A DNA stretch of 64,000 nt from Dickeya lacustris (GCF_029635795.1 NZ_CP114280.1:682001-746000), one strand, 5' to 3'. Counted from the stretch's first letter, positions 48,444-58,624 are shown. The notes: generated from the letters alone by a model not told the origin. Program-made: numbers and translations.

Positions 48444-49162
48444 CAGCACTCTCCTTTGACCGGTGACGCGTCAAGGTTCAGATAATGTGGTGTCGCGGCG
48501 TCGGCAAACCGACGCTGATGGCGCGTCTGCTGCGCGGGCGCGCAACCGGCATCAGCCAGAAAACGCACCTGCTCCTCTTCCCACACGGCATCCAGCGCCT
48601 GCGGCGTATCGTCGCGGGTTTCTTGCGCCACTTTCACCGCCACCGCCTCGTTTGATGGCGCGCAGGCAGCCAGCGTCAGCAGCAACTCCAGCAATAGCGC
48701 ATAGTCACTGTCGCGCTGGCGCAGGCGTTCGGCCAGCAGCGTCAGGATTGGCGCGATATCACGCAACCCATCACACGCCGCCTGCGGCTCACGCAGCGTC
48801 AAATACTCCAGATACAGCGGCAGGAAGTCCGGCAGTTCGCGGCAATCCAACTCCAGCCCAACCTCACGGTACTGCGCCAGCAAGTCCACCATCGCCTGAC
48901 CACGGTCGCGCGACTCACCGTGGACGTGTTCAAATAGCAGCAACGACAGCGCACGACCGCGATCAAACAGCTCGCTGTAGCGCGCCTGCCTATTCAGCAG
49001 GTCGCCCTGATAAAAGTCGCCGATGAATTGCAGCAACTGCGCACTTTGGCGCAGCGGCAGCTCGTCGGCCTGCTCCAGCGCGTCCAGCATCTCCTGACGC
49101 TGTTGCCACAGTTCCGCATCCGGGTACTCCAGCAGCCGGGCGATAACGCGAAGACTGATCAT
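48443..49162 (-). CDS. narJ: Nitrate reductase molybdenum cofactor assembly chaperone NarJ
   Basis: 239 residues (E. coli 236), helical TorD-like chaperone that holds NarG for Mo-cofactor insertion and is not part of the final enzyme. Overlaps narH by four bases and narI by one, indicating translational coupling. Confidence 0.96.
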   Translation of the reverse strand: MISLRVIARLLEYPDAELWQQRQEMLDALEQADELPLRQSAQLLQFIGDFYQGDLLNRQARYSELFDRGRALSLLLFEHVHGESRDRGQAMVDLLAQYREVGLELDCRELPDFLPLYLEYLTLREPQAACDGLRDIAPILTLLAERLRQRDSDYALLLELLLTLAACAPSNEAVAVKVAQETRDDTPQALDAVWEEEQVRFLADAGCAPAQQTRHQRRFADAATPHYLNLDASPVKGEC

Positions 49163-50721
49163 GACTTGTTCTCCCGCATGCGCCGCTCACCCATGGTCTG
49201 GGTTTTGCTGGTGACGTCGATGGCGTCGATACGGCGGCTGTTGAACAGGTTGAACGAGGAATCGCTGCCGTGGCAGCCATCGCCGAAGCTAAAGCCACAG
49301 CCATGCGCTTCCGGGAAGGCCTCACGCGCCAGTTCACGGTGGCTGGACGGCACCACGAAGCGATCTTCATAGTTGGCGATCGCCAGATAGCGGTACATCT
49401 CCTCAGCCTGAGACTGCGTCAGCCCCACTTGCTCCAGCGCACTGATATCGGTTATCTGCTCGACAGTCTGCGCCCGTTTGTAATGACGCATCGCCAGCAT
49501 GCGCCGCAACGCGCGCAGCACCGGGCGGGTGTCGCCCGCCGTCAGCAGGTTGGCCAGATACTGCACCGGAATACGCAGGCTCTCGACGTCCGGCAGCACG
49601 CCGCTGTGCGCCAGATTGCCCGCATCGGCCGCTGACTGAATCGGTGACAACGGCGGCACGTACCATACCATCGGCAGTGTGCGGTATTCCGGGTGCAGCG
49701 GCAGCGCCAGTTGCCATTCCACCGCCAGTTTGTACACCGGCGACTGCTGTGCGGCTTCAATCACACTGAGCGCAATACCATCACGCTGCGCCTGTGCAAT
49801 CACCTCGGGGTCATGCGGGTCGAGGAAAATGTCTAACTGGCGGCCATACAGGTCGGTTTCACTCTCTGTGGAGGCCGCCTGTTCAATGCGGTCGGCATCG
49901 TAGAGCAGCACGCCCAGATAACGGATACGGCCCACGCAGGTTTCCGAGCACAGCGTCGGCATACCGGATTCGATGCGCGGATAGCAGAAAATACATTTTT
50001 CCGATTTGCCGCTCTTCCAGTTGAAGTAGATTTTCTTGTACGGGCAACCGGTCAGGCACATACGCCAGCCACGGCATTTATCCTGGTCGATCAGCACAAT
50101 GCCGTCTTCCGAGCGCTTGTAAATCGCCCCGCTCGGGCAGGTGGCGACACACGCCGGGTTAAGGCAGTGTTCGCACAGGCGCGGCAGGTACATCATGAAG
50201 GTGTTTTCGAACTCGCCGTACATGGCTTTTTGCATGTCGTCGAAGTTCTTGTCCTGCGAGCGTTTGCTGAACTCGCCGCCCAGATCGTCTTCCCAGTTCG
50301 GGCCGTTTTCGATCTTCTCCATGCGCTGGCCCGTCACCAGCGAGCGCGGGCGCGCCACCGGCTGATGCCGGCTTTCACCGGCGCGTTGCAGGTGCGCGTA
50401 GTCGTAGTCAAACGGCTCGTAGTAGTCATCCAGCGCGGGCACATCCGGGTTGGCGAAAATCTTCGACAACACGCCGATGCGGTTGCCCATACGCGGCACC
50501 AGCCGACCGTTGATCTTACGGATCCAGCCGCCCTTCCATTTGTCCTGATCTTCCCAGGCATGCGGGTAGCCGGTGCCCGGTTTGGTTTCCACGTTGTTAA
50601 ACCAGGCGTACTCCACCCCTTCACGGCTGGTCCAGACGTTTTTACAGGTCACTGAACAGGTATGACAGCCAATGCATTTATCCAGATTCAGCACCATGCC
50701 GACTTGTGAACGAATTTTCAT
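49159..50721 (-). CDS. narH: Respiratory nitrate reductase beta subunit
   Basis: 520 residues (E. coli 512) carrying three 4Fe-4S and one 3Fe-4S cluster. First ferredoxin motif CIGCHTCSVTCKNVW at residues 16-30, then CEHCLNPACVATCP and CRGWRMCLTGCPYKK, where Trp in place of Cys marks the 3Fe-4S cluster, and CIFCYPR. It passes electrons from NarI to NarG at the cytoplasmic face. Confidence 0.98.
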   Translation of the reverse strand: MKIRSQVGMVLNLDKCIGCHTCSVTCKNVWTSREGVEYAWFNNVETKPGTGYPHAWEDQDKWKGGWIRKINGRLVPRMGNRIGVLSKIFANPDVPALDDYYEPFDYDYAHLQRAGESRHQPVARPRSLVTGQRMEKIENGPNWEDDLGGEFSKRSQDKNFDDMQKAMYGEFENTFMMYLPRLCEHCLNPACVATCPSGAIYKRSEDGIVLIDQDKCRGWRMCLTGCPYKKIYFNWKSGKSEKCIFCYPRIESGMPTLCSETCVGRIRYLGVLLYDADRIEQAASTESETDLYGRQLDIFLDPHDPEVIAQAQRDGIALSVIEAAQQSPVYKLAVEWQLALPLHPEYRTLPMVWYVPPLSPIQSAADAGNLAHSGVLPDVESLRIPVQYLANLLTAGDTRPVLRALRRMLAMRHYKRAQTVEQITDISALEQVGLTQSQAEEMYRYLAIANYEDRFVVPSSHRELAREAFPEAHGCGFSFGDGCHGSDSSFNLFNSRRIDAIDVTSKTQTMGERRMRENKS

Positions 50722-53700
50722 CAGGCTTTCTCCTGCAGATGAGGTTGCACATGGGAAGACAGGTCGTCATGGCTGTCCTCATCCAGCCAGTCGATGCGGT
50801 TCATTTTGCGAACCACCACAAACTCATCGCGGTTAGAACCGACGGTGCCGTAATAGTTAAAGCCGTAAGCCAGTTGAGCGTAACCGCCAATCATATGGGT
50901 CGGTTTCGGGCAAACGCGCGTCACCGAGTTATGGATACCACCGCGCTGGCCGGTAATTTCCGAGCCCGGCAGGTTTACCAAGCGCTCCTGCGCGTGGTAC
51001 ATCATGGTCATCCCGGCGGGAATACGCTGGCTCACCACCGCACGTGCCGTCAGCGCACCATTGGCGTTGAACACTTCCACCCAGTCGTTGTCAGCAATAT
51101 TCAGCTCGCGGGCATCGTCCTCACTCAGCCAGACAATCGGGCCACCGCGCCCAAGCGTCAGCATCAGCAAGTTTTCGCTATAGGTGGAGTGAATCCCCCA
51201 CTTCTGATGGGGCGTCAGGAAGTTGAGCGCTTTTTCCGGGTTGCCGTTGGGCTTTTTGTTCAGCAACGGCTGTGCCGCGCGGGTATCCACCGGCGGGCGG
51301 TACACCAGCAGGCTTTCGCCGAAGGCGCGCATCCATTCGTGGTCTTGATACAACTGCTGACGGCCAGAAATCGTGCGCCACGGGATCAGCTCATGCACGT
51401 TGGTGTAGCAGGCGTTGTAAGAGACATGCTCATCTTCAAGGCCAGACCAGGTCGGGCTGGAGATAATTTTGCGCGGCTGCGCCTGAATATCGCGGAAGCG
51501 GATTTTCTCGTCTTCTTTCGGGTGCGCCAGATGGGTGTGATCGCGCCCGGTGACTTTACTCAACGCATCCCAGGCCTTCACCGCTACCTGGCCGTTGGTT
51601 TCCGGCGCCAGCGACAAAATCACCTCGGCGGCATCGATGGCGCTGTCGATTCTTGGGCGACCGGCTGCCGCGCCCTCTTCCTGCACGCGGTTCAGGCGTT
51701 TGAGGAAATCCACTTCGTTTTGGGTATTCCAGCTAATGCCTTTACCGCCGTTGCCGAGTTTATCCAGCAACGGGCCAAGTGAGGTAAAGCGGGCATACAG
51801 GTTCGGGTAGTCGCGCTCCACCACCATAATGTGCGGCGCGGTTTTCCCCGGAATCAGGTCACACTCGCCTTTTTTCCAGTCTTTCACGCCCAGCGGCTGC
51901 GCCAGTTCGGCGGCGGAGTCGTGCTGGATGGGCAGTGTCACCACATCGGTTTCGACCCCAAGGTGGCCCTGACACACGCGGGAGAAGGTTTTCGCCAGCC
52001 CTTTATAGATTTCCCAGTCGGTTTTCGACTCCCAGGCCGGGTCAACCGCTGCCGACAACGGATGAATGAACGGATGCATGTCCGAGGTGTTCATGTCGTC
52101 TTTTTCATACCAGGTAGCGGTCGGCAACACGATGTCGGAATAGAGACAGGTGCTGGACATACGGAAATCCAGCGTCACCACCAGATCCAGCTTGCCTTCA
52201 CCACCTTGCGCCCGCCATTCCACTTCTTCCGGCGTTACGGCACCCTGCTCGCCTAAATCCTGCCCCTGGATACCGTGTTCGGTGCCCAGCAGGTACTTAA
52301 GCATGTATTCATGGCCTTTACCGGAAGAACCCAGCAGGTTGGAGCGCCAGATAAACAGGTTACGCGGAAAGTTTTGCGGGTTGTCCGGTTGTTCGGCAGC
52401 AAAACGCAGGCGACCGGTTTTCAGCTCCGCCACGGTAAAATCCTGCGGCGACATGCCAACGGCGGCAGCCTGCCCGGCGATATGCAGCGGGTTGGCCCCC
52501 AGTTGCGGCGCAGACGGCAGCCAGCCCATACGCTCGGCGCGCACGTTAAAGTCAATCAGGCTGCCGCTAAAACGTGACGAGTCCGCCAGCGGTGACAAAA
52601 ATTCCTGCGGCGCGACGGTTTCATAACGCCATTGGCTGGAGTGGTTATAGAAAAACGAGGTGCTGTTCATGTGGCGCGGCGGACGCTGCCAGTCCAGCCC
52701 GAACGCTAGCGGCAACCAGCCGGTTTGCGGGCGCAGTTTCTCCTGGCCAACATAGTGCGCCCAGCCGCCACCGCTCTGCCCGACACAGCCGCAGAAGATC
52801 AGCATATTGATGATGCCACGGTAGTTCATGTCGAGGTGATACCAGTGGTTCATCCCGGCACCGACGATGATCATCGACCGGCCATGGGTTTTGTCGGCGT
52901 TGTCGGCAAATTCGCGCGCAATACGAATAATGTTCTGCCGTGACACACCGGTTATTTGCTCGGCCCACGCCGGGGTATAGGCTTTCACCTGATCGTAATC
53001 GCTGGCGCATTGTTCGTCGTTCAGGCCGCGATCCACACCGTAGTTGGCGAGTGTCAGGTCAAAAACGCTGGTGACTAACCCTTGCTGCCCATCGGCCAGC
53101 GTCAGGTGTTTCACCGGCAACTGATGCAGCAGCACCTCATCGAGTGCGACGCTGGCAAAATGTTCACTGGCCGCCCCGCCAAAATAGGGGAAGCCGACGG
53201 ATACCACCTCGTCATGGTGGCCCAGCAAGCTCAGTTGCAGGTTCACTTCGCGCTGGCTTCCGCCTTCACGCGCTTCCAGGTTCCATTTACCCTGTTCGCC
53301 CCAGCGATAACCGATAGAACCCTGCGGTGCCACCAGCTCGCCGGTGGTTTCATCAATGGCGATGGTTTTCCATTCCGGGTTGTTTTCCTCGCCCAGATTG
53401 CCCACCAGGTCAGCGGCGCGCAGTAAACGTCCGGCGGCATAGCTGCCATCGGCACGCGGCTCCAGCAGCACCAGCATCGGCATGTCGGTATAGCGGCGCA
53501 CGTAATCGGTAAAATACTGACGCGGCTGCCTGAGATGGAACTCGTTGAGGATAACGTGGCCCATCGCCAGCGCCAGCGCGCTGTCGGTGCCCTGTTTCGG
53601 GTTCAGCCACTGATCGCACAGTTTGGCGATTTCGGCGTAATCCGGGGTAATGGCGACGGTTTTGGTGCCTTTGTAGCGCACTTCAGCAAAGAAATGCGCA

Positions 53701-54491
53701 TCAGGAGTACGGGTCTGCGGGACGTTGGAGCCCCAGGCAATAATATACGATGAGTTATACCAGTCGGCCGATTCCGGCACGTCGGTTTGCTCGCCCCAGG
53801 TTTGCGGTGAGGCGGGCGGCAGGTCGCAATACCAGTCGTAAAAGCTCAGGCACACCCCGCCCATCAGCGACAGGTAACGGGCACCGGCGGCGTAAGACAC
53901 CATCGACATCGCCGGGATCGGTGAAAAGCCTATCACGCGGTCTGGGCCGAACGTTTTCGCGGTATAGACGTTAGCAGCAGCAATCAGCTCATTCACTTCC
54001 TGCCAGTCGGCACGCACAAAACCACCGCGACCACGGACTTGCTTGTATTCTTTCGTTTTATTGGCATCACCGACGATAGACGCCCAGGCATCGACCGGGT
54101 CGGCATGGTGCCGACGCGCTTCACGCCACAGTTTCATCAGGCGTTTACGCATCATCGGGTATTTCAGGCGATTGGCGCTGTAGAGATACCAGGAATAACT
54201 GGCACCGCGTGGGCAGCCGCGCGGTTCATGATTCGGCAGGTCGGGCCGGGTGCGCGGGTAATCGGTCTGCTGCGTCTCCCAAGTGACCAGCCCGTTTTTG
54301 ACGTAAATCTTCCAGCTGCACGAACCGGTACAGTTGACGCCATGCGTCGAACGCACCACTTTGTCATGTTGCCAGCGGCTGCGGTAGCCGTCCTCCCAGT
54401 CACGATTGGTATTCAACGTCTGACCGTGATCGCCGGAAAACGGCTCGGCCACCTGTTTGAAATAACGTAACCGGTCAAGAAATTTGCTCAT
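50721..54491 (-). CDS. narG: Respiratory nitrate reductase alpha subunit
   Basis: Catalytic subunit reducing nitrate to nitrite. 1256 residues (E. coli 1247). N-terminal FS0 cluster ligands (His and Cys in RSTHGVNCTGSCSW, then RGCPRGASYSW) and the Mo ligand Asp in FYDWYCDLPPASP (near 222). First gene of narGHJI; one-base overlap with narH. An FNR site lies about 110 bases upstream. Confidence 0.98.
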   Translation of the reverse strand: MSKFLDRLRYFKQVAEPFSGDHGQTLNTNRDWEDGYRSRWQHDKVVRSTHGVNCTGSCSWKIYVKNGLVTWETQQTDYPRTRPDLPNHEPRGCPRGASYSWYLYSANRLKYPMMRKRLMKLWREARRHHADPVDAWASIVGDANKTKEYKQVRGRGGFVRADWQEVNELIAAANVYTAKTFGPDRVIGFSPIPAMSMVSYAAGARYLSLMGGVCLSFYDWYCDLPPASPQTWGEQTDVPESADWYNSSYIIAWGSNVPQTRTPDAHFFAEVRYKGTKTVAITPDYAEIAKLCDQWLNPKQGTDSALALAMGHVILNEFHLRQPRQYFTDYVRRYTDMPMLVLLEPRADGSYAAGRLLRAADLVGNLGEENNPEWKTIAIDETTGELVAPQGSIGYRWGEQGKWNLEAREGGSQREVNLQLSLLGHHDEVVSVGFPYFGGAASEHFASVALDEVLLHQLPVKHLTLADGQQGLVTSVFDLTLANYGVDRGLNDEQCASDYDQVKAYTPAWAEQITGVSRQNIIRIAREFADNADKTHGRSMIIVGAGMNHWYHLDMNYRGIINMLIFCGCVGQSGGGWAHYVGQEKLRPQTGWLPLAFGLDWQRPPRHMNSTSFFYNHSSQWRYETVAPQEFLSPLADSSRFSGSLIDFNVRAERMGWLPSAPQLGANPLHIAGQAAAVGMSPQDFTVAELKTGRLRFAAEQPDNPQNFPRNLFIWRSNLLGSSGKGHEYMLKYLLGTEHGIQGQDLGEQGAVTPEEVEWRAQGGEGKLDLVVTLDFRMSSTCLYSDIVLPTATWYEKDDMNTSDMHPFIHPLSAAVDPAWESKTDWEIYKGLAKTFSRVCQGHLGVETDVVTLPIQHDSAAELAQPLGVKDWKKGECDLIPGKTAPHIMVVERDYPNLYARFTSLGPLLDKLGNGGKGISWNTQNEVDFLKRLNRVQEEGAAAGRPRIDSAIDAAEVILSLAPETNGQVAVKAWDALSKVTGRDHTHLAHPKEDEKIRFRDIQAQPRKIISSPTWSGLEDEHVSYNACYTNVHELIPWRTISGRQQLYQDHEWMRAFGESLLVYRPPVDTRAAQPLLNKKPNGNPEKALNFLTPHQKWGIHSTYSENLLMLTLGRGGPIVWLSEDDARELNIADNDWVEVFNANGALTARAVVSQRIPAGMTMMYHAQERLVNLPGSEITGQRGGIHNSVTRVCPKPTHMIGGYAQLAYGFNYYGTVGSNRDEFVVVRKMNRIDWLDEDSHDDLSSHVQPHLQEKA

Positions 54492-54594
54492 CCGGACTCT
54501 CCTGCTACGGAACCTGACGGCTCCTGTCGTTATAGAAGTACACGTGGGTATTGCTCACTACCGCGTAGGGTAGCCAGCGAGGAGCGGCCTGAAC

Positions 54595-54608
54595 TTGACA
54601 GCGATCAA
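54595..54608 (-). promoter_or_regulatory. FNR box of narG
   Basis: TTGACAGCGATCAA, one mismatch from consensus. On the minus strand TACCCT follows after 22 bases, the -10 position for an FNR class II promoter. The 54609-54825 stretch should hold distal NarL and IHF sites; heptamer-like sequences there are too weak to call. Confidence 0.75.
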
Positions 54609-54825
54609 GCCCTCAGGGGCCGGCTTGTGGTGGGGGTGGCGAAAATACCACCAAAGAGGCATCAGGGAGAAAACACTTAATTAACTGATAAAAAAGGAAA
54701 TTTTTAGGAATGAAATGATAAGGTCAGGTGACATTTGCTCATGGAGACTCTTTGGAGGTAGTAGAATGTCATCGGCCGCGTAACCGGACATCCCACCCGC
54801 ATTTGCCCTTAACGCCTTCTGGTCA

Positions 54826-55716
54826 TCAGCCCGATGCCGACAAATCTTGCGCCAGAAAATCCAGACAGCAGCGTAACGCAGCAGGCATGTGACGCCGAGA
54901 GGCATAGCATGCGTAAATCCCAAGCGATCCGGTCTGGTAATCGGTCAGCACGGCGACAAGCTCGCCGGATTGCAATGCAGAGTGAACCACAAACTCCGGC
55001 AGACACGCCACGCCTTCGGCGGCCAGCGCAGCGTTAAGCAGCACCAGCGTGTCATTCGCCACCACTCGCCCGGCAACGGGCACACTGAACCGCTCACCGC
55101 TAAGGCTGTCGCTAAAAGACCATGCCGGGCCAAGCCGGGTATGGTTCAGACAGGCGTGTTGGCTAAGATCATGCGGTGTGAGCAGAGGGCCATGCGTAGC
55201 CAGATACGCCGGTGCAGCGCAGACAACCGAAGCGCACTGGCCCAACCGTCTGGCTATCAGGTTATCATCCGGCGTATTGGTTATCTCAAGCGCTAAATCA
55301 ATACGTTCCTCCACCAGTTTAATAGTGCGATCGGTCAATATCAGTTCGGTTGTCATGCGCGGATAGCGGGTGCGATAACGGCCCAGCGCCTGCGCCAGAT
55401 AGGATTGACCGAATGAGACGCTGCTGGCGATGCGGATAACGCCGTGCGGTTCATTATCATGGTGGCTACACAGCGCCGTCATATCCTCCGATAACGCCAA
55501 AATCTGGCGGCAGCGCGCCAGCATGTCATTACCGATGCTGGTTAATCCCAGACTGCGTGTGGAGCGGTGTAGTAATCGCGCCCCTAACCAGTGCTCAAGG
55601 GTGGCGATATAACGTGTCGCCATTGAGCGCGACATATCAAGCTTATTCGCCGCCGCCGTCAGGCTACCCAAATCCGCCACCGTCACAAATACCCGTATCG
55701 CAATGAGACGATCCAT
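54826..55716 (-). CDS. LysR-type regulator, divergent from a metallo-beta-lactamase gene
   Basis: 296 residues: helix-turn-helix LTAAANKLDMSRSMATRYIA and inducer-binding domain (IRIASSVSFGQSYLAQALGR). Divergent from the B3-type metallo-beta-lactamase with about 150 bp between the two starts, so it is the likely regulator of that gene. The pair lies between narG and narK. Confidence 0.9.
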   Translation of the reverse strand: MDRLIAIRVFVTVADLGSLTAAANKLDMSRSMATRYIATLEHWLGARLLHRSTRSLGLTSIGNDMLARCRQILALSEDMTALCSHHDNEPHGVIRIASSVSFGQSYLAQALGRYRTRYPRMTTELILTDRTIKLVEERIDLALEITNTPDDNLIARRLGQCASVVCAAPAYLATHGPLLTPHDLSQHACLNHTRLGPAWSFSDSLSGERFSVPVAGRVVANDTLVLLNAALAAEGVACLPEFVVHSALQSGELVAVLTDYQTGSLGIYACYASRRHMPAALRCCLDFLAQDLSASG

Positions 55717-55865
55717 CTCGCTCCTATTATCCCTGATGCAACTGACCGCATGATGTAACTGACCGAATGATGCAACAAACTATGGCGCATTCTAGGGTTT
55801 ATTCGGTCATGTCAGGAAGCCATAATCATAAGCAACAGCTTAATATTCGTGTTATGAGATTGATT

Positions 55866-56870
55866 ATGTTAAAAAAATACCTCGTTCCAAGCCTAAGTAC
55901 CCTCTTACTGTCTCTGCCCGTCAGCACACTGGCGCAAACACCATCGTCTCCCGAGCCAAAAGGCGCATCGTCGTCGTTATCGGGTTGCCCATCGGATGCG
56001 ATTAACGCGCAATTCGCCGAATTTGGCCGTACCGGGCGCTTACCGCCCGCGCTGGGGCAGTGGCTAAACAATCGTCAGGAGCAACAGATCGCGCCCTACA
56101 AGGTGTTTGATAACGTCTATTTCGTCGGCATCTGCTGGGTGTCGGCCTGGCTTATCAAAACCAGTGAAGGCCCGGTATTAATTGATACGTTACATGAGCC
56201 GTATGTTGATCAACTGCTGGCTAACATCCGGCAAATCGGCGTTGATCCAGCGGAGATCAAACTGGTGTTGATGACCCATGGCCATTTCGACCATGTGGGT
56301 GGCGCGTATAAAATCAAGGCGTTGAGTAAAGCGCGATTTGTCATGACTCAGGCGGGCTGGGATGAAGCGCAAAAAGACGCCAGCCAGTCACAACACTCGG
56401 CTCGGCCATGGAAAATGCTGGAACACGCTGACATTGTGGCGCAGGACGGGCAGGCATTTACCGTCGGCGACACCACGTTTTATGCCTACGCGACGCCGGG
56501 CCATACCTGGGGAACCACCTCTTATGCGTTTGATGTCAAAGATGGCGCGAACACCTATCGCGCGCTGACCGTCGGCGGTATGGGATTAAACGCTATCGAA
56601 AACGCGCGTCAGGTTGACGCCTATATCGCCAGTATCGACCGGCTTAAACGGCTGGTTTCTGACCCCGCGCACCCCATTTCCGTCCATCTTACCGCGCATC
56701 CATTTAATACCGGCTTGACGGAAAAACGCGCGCAACTGGCCAGCCATCACAGCGGTGAAACGCACCCACTGGTCAATCAGGCGGATTTACTAAAACAGCT
56801 TGATGACGCGCGCGCACAGGCCGAACAACGCCTGCACCTTGAGCAGCAAAAAGCACCGGTAACGCAATAA
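55866..56870 (+). CDS. Subclass-B3-type metallo-beta-lactamase family protein, exported
   Basis: 334 residues beginning with a signal peptide (MLKKYLVPSLSTLLLSLPVS, cut after STLA). All B3 zinc ligands are present: H138, H140, D142, H143 (MTHGHFDHVGG), H213 (TPGHTWGTTSYAF) and H278 (LTAHPFNTG). Other B3 traits: FVGICWVSAWLI and the NARQVDAYIASIDRLKRL helix. A B3 enzyme with weak beta-lactamase activity (CAR-1) is known from Pectobacterium. The natural substrate may be something else. The start at 55866 was chosen for the signal peptide; in-frame ATGs at 55854 and further upstream are possible. Confidence 0.85.
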   Translation: MLKKYLVPSLSTLLLSLPVSTLAQTPSSPEPKGASSSLSGCPSDAINAQFAEFGRTGRLPPALGQWLNNRQEQQIAPYKVFDNVYFVGICWVSAWLIKTSEGPVLIDTLHEPYVDQLLANIRQIGVDPAEIKLVLMTHGHFDHVGGAYKIKALSKARFVMTQAGWDEAQKDASQSQHSARPWKMLEHADIVAQDGQAFTVGDTTFYAYATPGHTWGTTSYAFDVKDGANTYRALTVGGMGLNAIENARQVDAYIASIDRLKRLVSDPAHPISVHLTAHPFNTGLTEKRAQLASHHSGETHPLVNQADLLKQLDDARAQAEQRLHLEQQKAPVTQ

Positions 56871-56922
56871 TCGCCCCACCGTTGAGGCCCGCCCCCCCTC
56901 TCCCAAGGAAGGGGTTAACGCT

Positions 56923-56965
56923 GACAATAACAGAGGTAGCGTGGCGCTACCTCGTTGTTATCGTC
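56923..56965. terminator. Hairpin between convergent lactamase-type gene and narK
   Basis: AGGTAGCG-TGG-CGCTACCT extended outward by GACAATAAC and GTTGTTATCGTC with small mismatches; about 20-bp stem, 53 bases past the lactamase-type gene and 17 past narK. Likely two-way terminator. Confidence 0.65.
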
Positions 56966-56981
56966 CCGTCACTTTGCCCGG

Positions 56982-58373
56982 TTATTTACGTGCTTTACGT
57001 CCGTAGCACAGCCAGGTAATCAGCACACAGGCGACATAGAACAGCACAAAGATTTTCATCGCCCCAGCCGGTGAGCCGGTCAGCGCCAGTGAAGTACCAA
57101 ACGCTTTCGGAATGAAAAAGCCGCCGATAGCGCCGATAGCGGAGATAAACCCTAACGCCGCAGCGGTATCCGTCACCGCGCTGCGCTGCGCTTGCTCTTC
57201 ACTGCCACCGGCTGCGGTGACGCGGGCAAGAGTCAGGCCACGGAAAATCACCGCAATCATCTGAAACGTTGAGCCGCTACCCAGTCCGGCGGTTAAAAAC
57301 AGCAGCATGAAAATGCCAAAGAACAGCAGGAAAGACCCCGGCTGGTTTTCTCCCGGCAGCGCCGTAAACAGCAGTAAGGACAACACGGCCATCAACATAA
57401 AGGTGATGAGCGTGACTTTCACGCCGCCAAACCGGTCTGACAGCATACCGCCCACCGGCCTTGCCAGTGCGCCCAGCAGCGGGCCAAAGAAGGCATAATG
57501 CAGAATAATCACATCCGGGAACTGGGTTTTCGACAGCATGGCAAACCCGGCAGAGAAGCCGATGAATGAGCCGAACGCCGATAAATACAGCACGCTGAGT
57601 ATCCATAAATGCGCGCGCTTGAGTACCGGCAACTGCTGGCGCAACGACGCCTTAGCGGTAGACAGATCGTTCATACCAAACCAGGCGGCCGCCGACGCGA
57701 TCAGCAACAGCGGCACCCAGACCCAGGGGGCATTCTGCAACCACACCTGGCTGCCATCCGGTTGAACCACGCCCTTGCCGGTAAAACTGAGCACCGGCAG
57801 GAAAATCACCACCGGCACCAACAGTTGCATCACGCTGACGCCCAGATTACCGAAGCCACCGTTTAATCCCAGCGCGCTACCTTGCTGCGCTTTGGGAAAA
57901 AAGAAGCTGATATTGGCCATGCTGGAAGCAAAGTTAGCACCGGCAAACCCGCATAACAGGGAGATGATGATAAACACGTTATAGTCGGTTTGCGGATTTT
58001 GTACGGCAAACCCCAGCCACACACAGGGAATGATCAGGATTATCGTGCTGAATGTCGTCCAGCGCCGCCCGCCCGCCAGCGGAATGATAAACGAGTAAGG
58101 TACGCGCAGCAGCGCGCCGGATACCGATGGCAGCGCCGTCAGCATAAACAGTTGGTCGGTACTAAAATGAAAGCCAACCTTGTTCAGGTTGACAGCAACG
58201 GTGCTAAACAACATCCAGACACAGAAGGCCAACAACAGGCAAGGTATTGAAATCCAAAGATTGCGTCGGGCTATATGACGCCCTGACTGTTGCCAAAATT
58301 GTGGATCTTCCGGTCGCCATTCCCGGATAACCGTCTGTTGTGACGAATCTGGCGTAGTAGTGGAGTGCGTCAT
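56982..58373 (-). CDS. narK: Nitrate/nitrite antiporter NarK
   Basis: 12-segment MFS transporter exchanging nitrate for nitrite. 463 residues as in E. coli. Nitrate signature segments NISFFFPKAQQGSALGLNGG with GFGNLGVSVMQ, and GLGSGSTFQMIAVIF; substrate arginines in LLRVPYSF and LARPVGG. Preceded by an FNR box. It normally lies next to narG; here a LysR/lactamase-type pair intervenes. Confidence 0.97.
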   Translation of the reverse strand: MTHSTTTPDSSQQTVIREWRPEDPQFWQQSGRHIARRNLWISIPCLLLAFCVWMLFSTVAVNLNKVGFHFSTDQLFMLTALPSVSGALLRVPYSFIIPLAGGRRWTTFSTIILIIPCVWLGFAVQNPQTDYNVFIIISLLCGFAGANFASSMANISFFFPKAQQGSALGLNGGFGNLGVSVMQLLVPVVIFLPVLSFTGKGVVQPDGSQVWLQNAPWVWVPLLLIASAAAWFGMNDLSTAKASLRQQLPVLKRAHLWILSVLYLSAFGSFIGFSAGFAMLSKTQFPDVIILHYAFFGPLLGALARPVGGMLSDRFGGVKVTLITFMLMAVLSLLLFTALPGENQPGSFLLFFGIFMLLFLTAGLGSGSTFQMIAVIFRGLTLARVTAAGGSEEQAQRSAVTDTAAALGFISAIGAIGGFFIPKAFGTSLALTGSPAGAMKIFVLFYVACVLITWLCYGRKARK

Positions 58374-58445
58374 ATATCACAAGCCTCAAATCAGAAAAGA
58401 GCCCTATCCTCAGGCGCCACATTAGAAGGTCTGTACCCGGCAACG

Positions 58446-58459
58446 TTGATGTGCATCAA
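58446..58459 (-). promoter_or_regulatory. FNR box of narK
   Basis: TTGATGTGCATCAA is a perfect match to TTGAT-N4-ATCAA. On the minus strand TAATGT follows after 21 bases as a -10. Confidence 0.85.
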
Positions 58460-58496
58460 CCCCCCGGCAGGTAGAAAAATGCCGCCACCTCTCGCC

Positions 58497-58512
58497 CACT
58501 TCCAAAGGAGTA
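58497..58512. promoter_or_regulatory. Imperfect NarL 7-2-7 site
   Basis: CACTTCC-AA-AGGAGTA: the right heptamer is perfect (AKNRGTA), the left one has two mismatches to TACYNMT. It lies 37 bases from the FNR box in the narK-narX gap. Confidence 0.5.
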
Positions 58513-58608
58513 TGATTTATCACACAATATAATTATTTAATTTCAATTGATTACACCAAAAACCTCACCGTGTACTCCCACCACGCGAACACACTGGAAA
58601 TTCGGGAT

Positions 58609-58624
58609 TACCCCTTTATAGGTA
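58609..58624. promoter_or_regulatory. NarL/NarP 7-2-7 site
   Basis: TACCCCT-TT-ATAGGTA: two perfect, inverted NarL heptamers with 2-base spacing, 120 bases before narX. It may serve narX, narK or both. The rest of 58374-58744 shows no further clear site. Confidence 0.75.

Noticed and set aside
50706..51782. 358-codon open frame opposite narG
   Set aside because: Antisense shadow of the GC-rich narG gene; no family features.
54730..54770. NarL heptamers upstream of narG
   Set aside because: GGAGGTA-like strings occur, but none forms an acceptable 7-2-7 pair.
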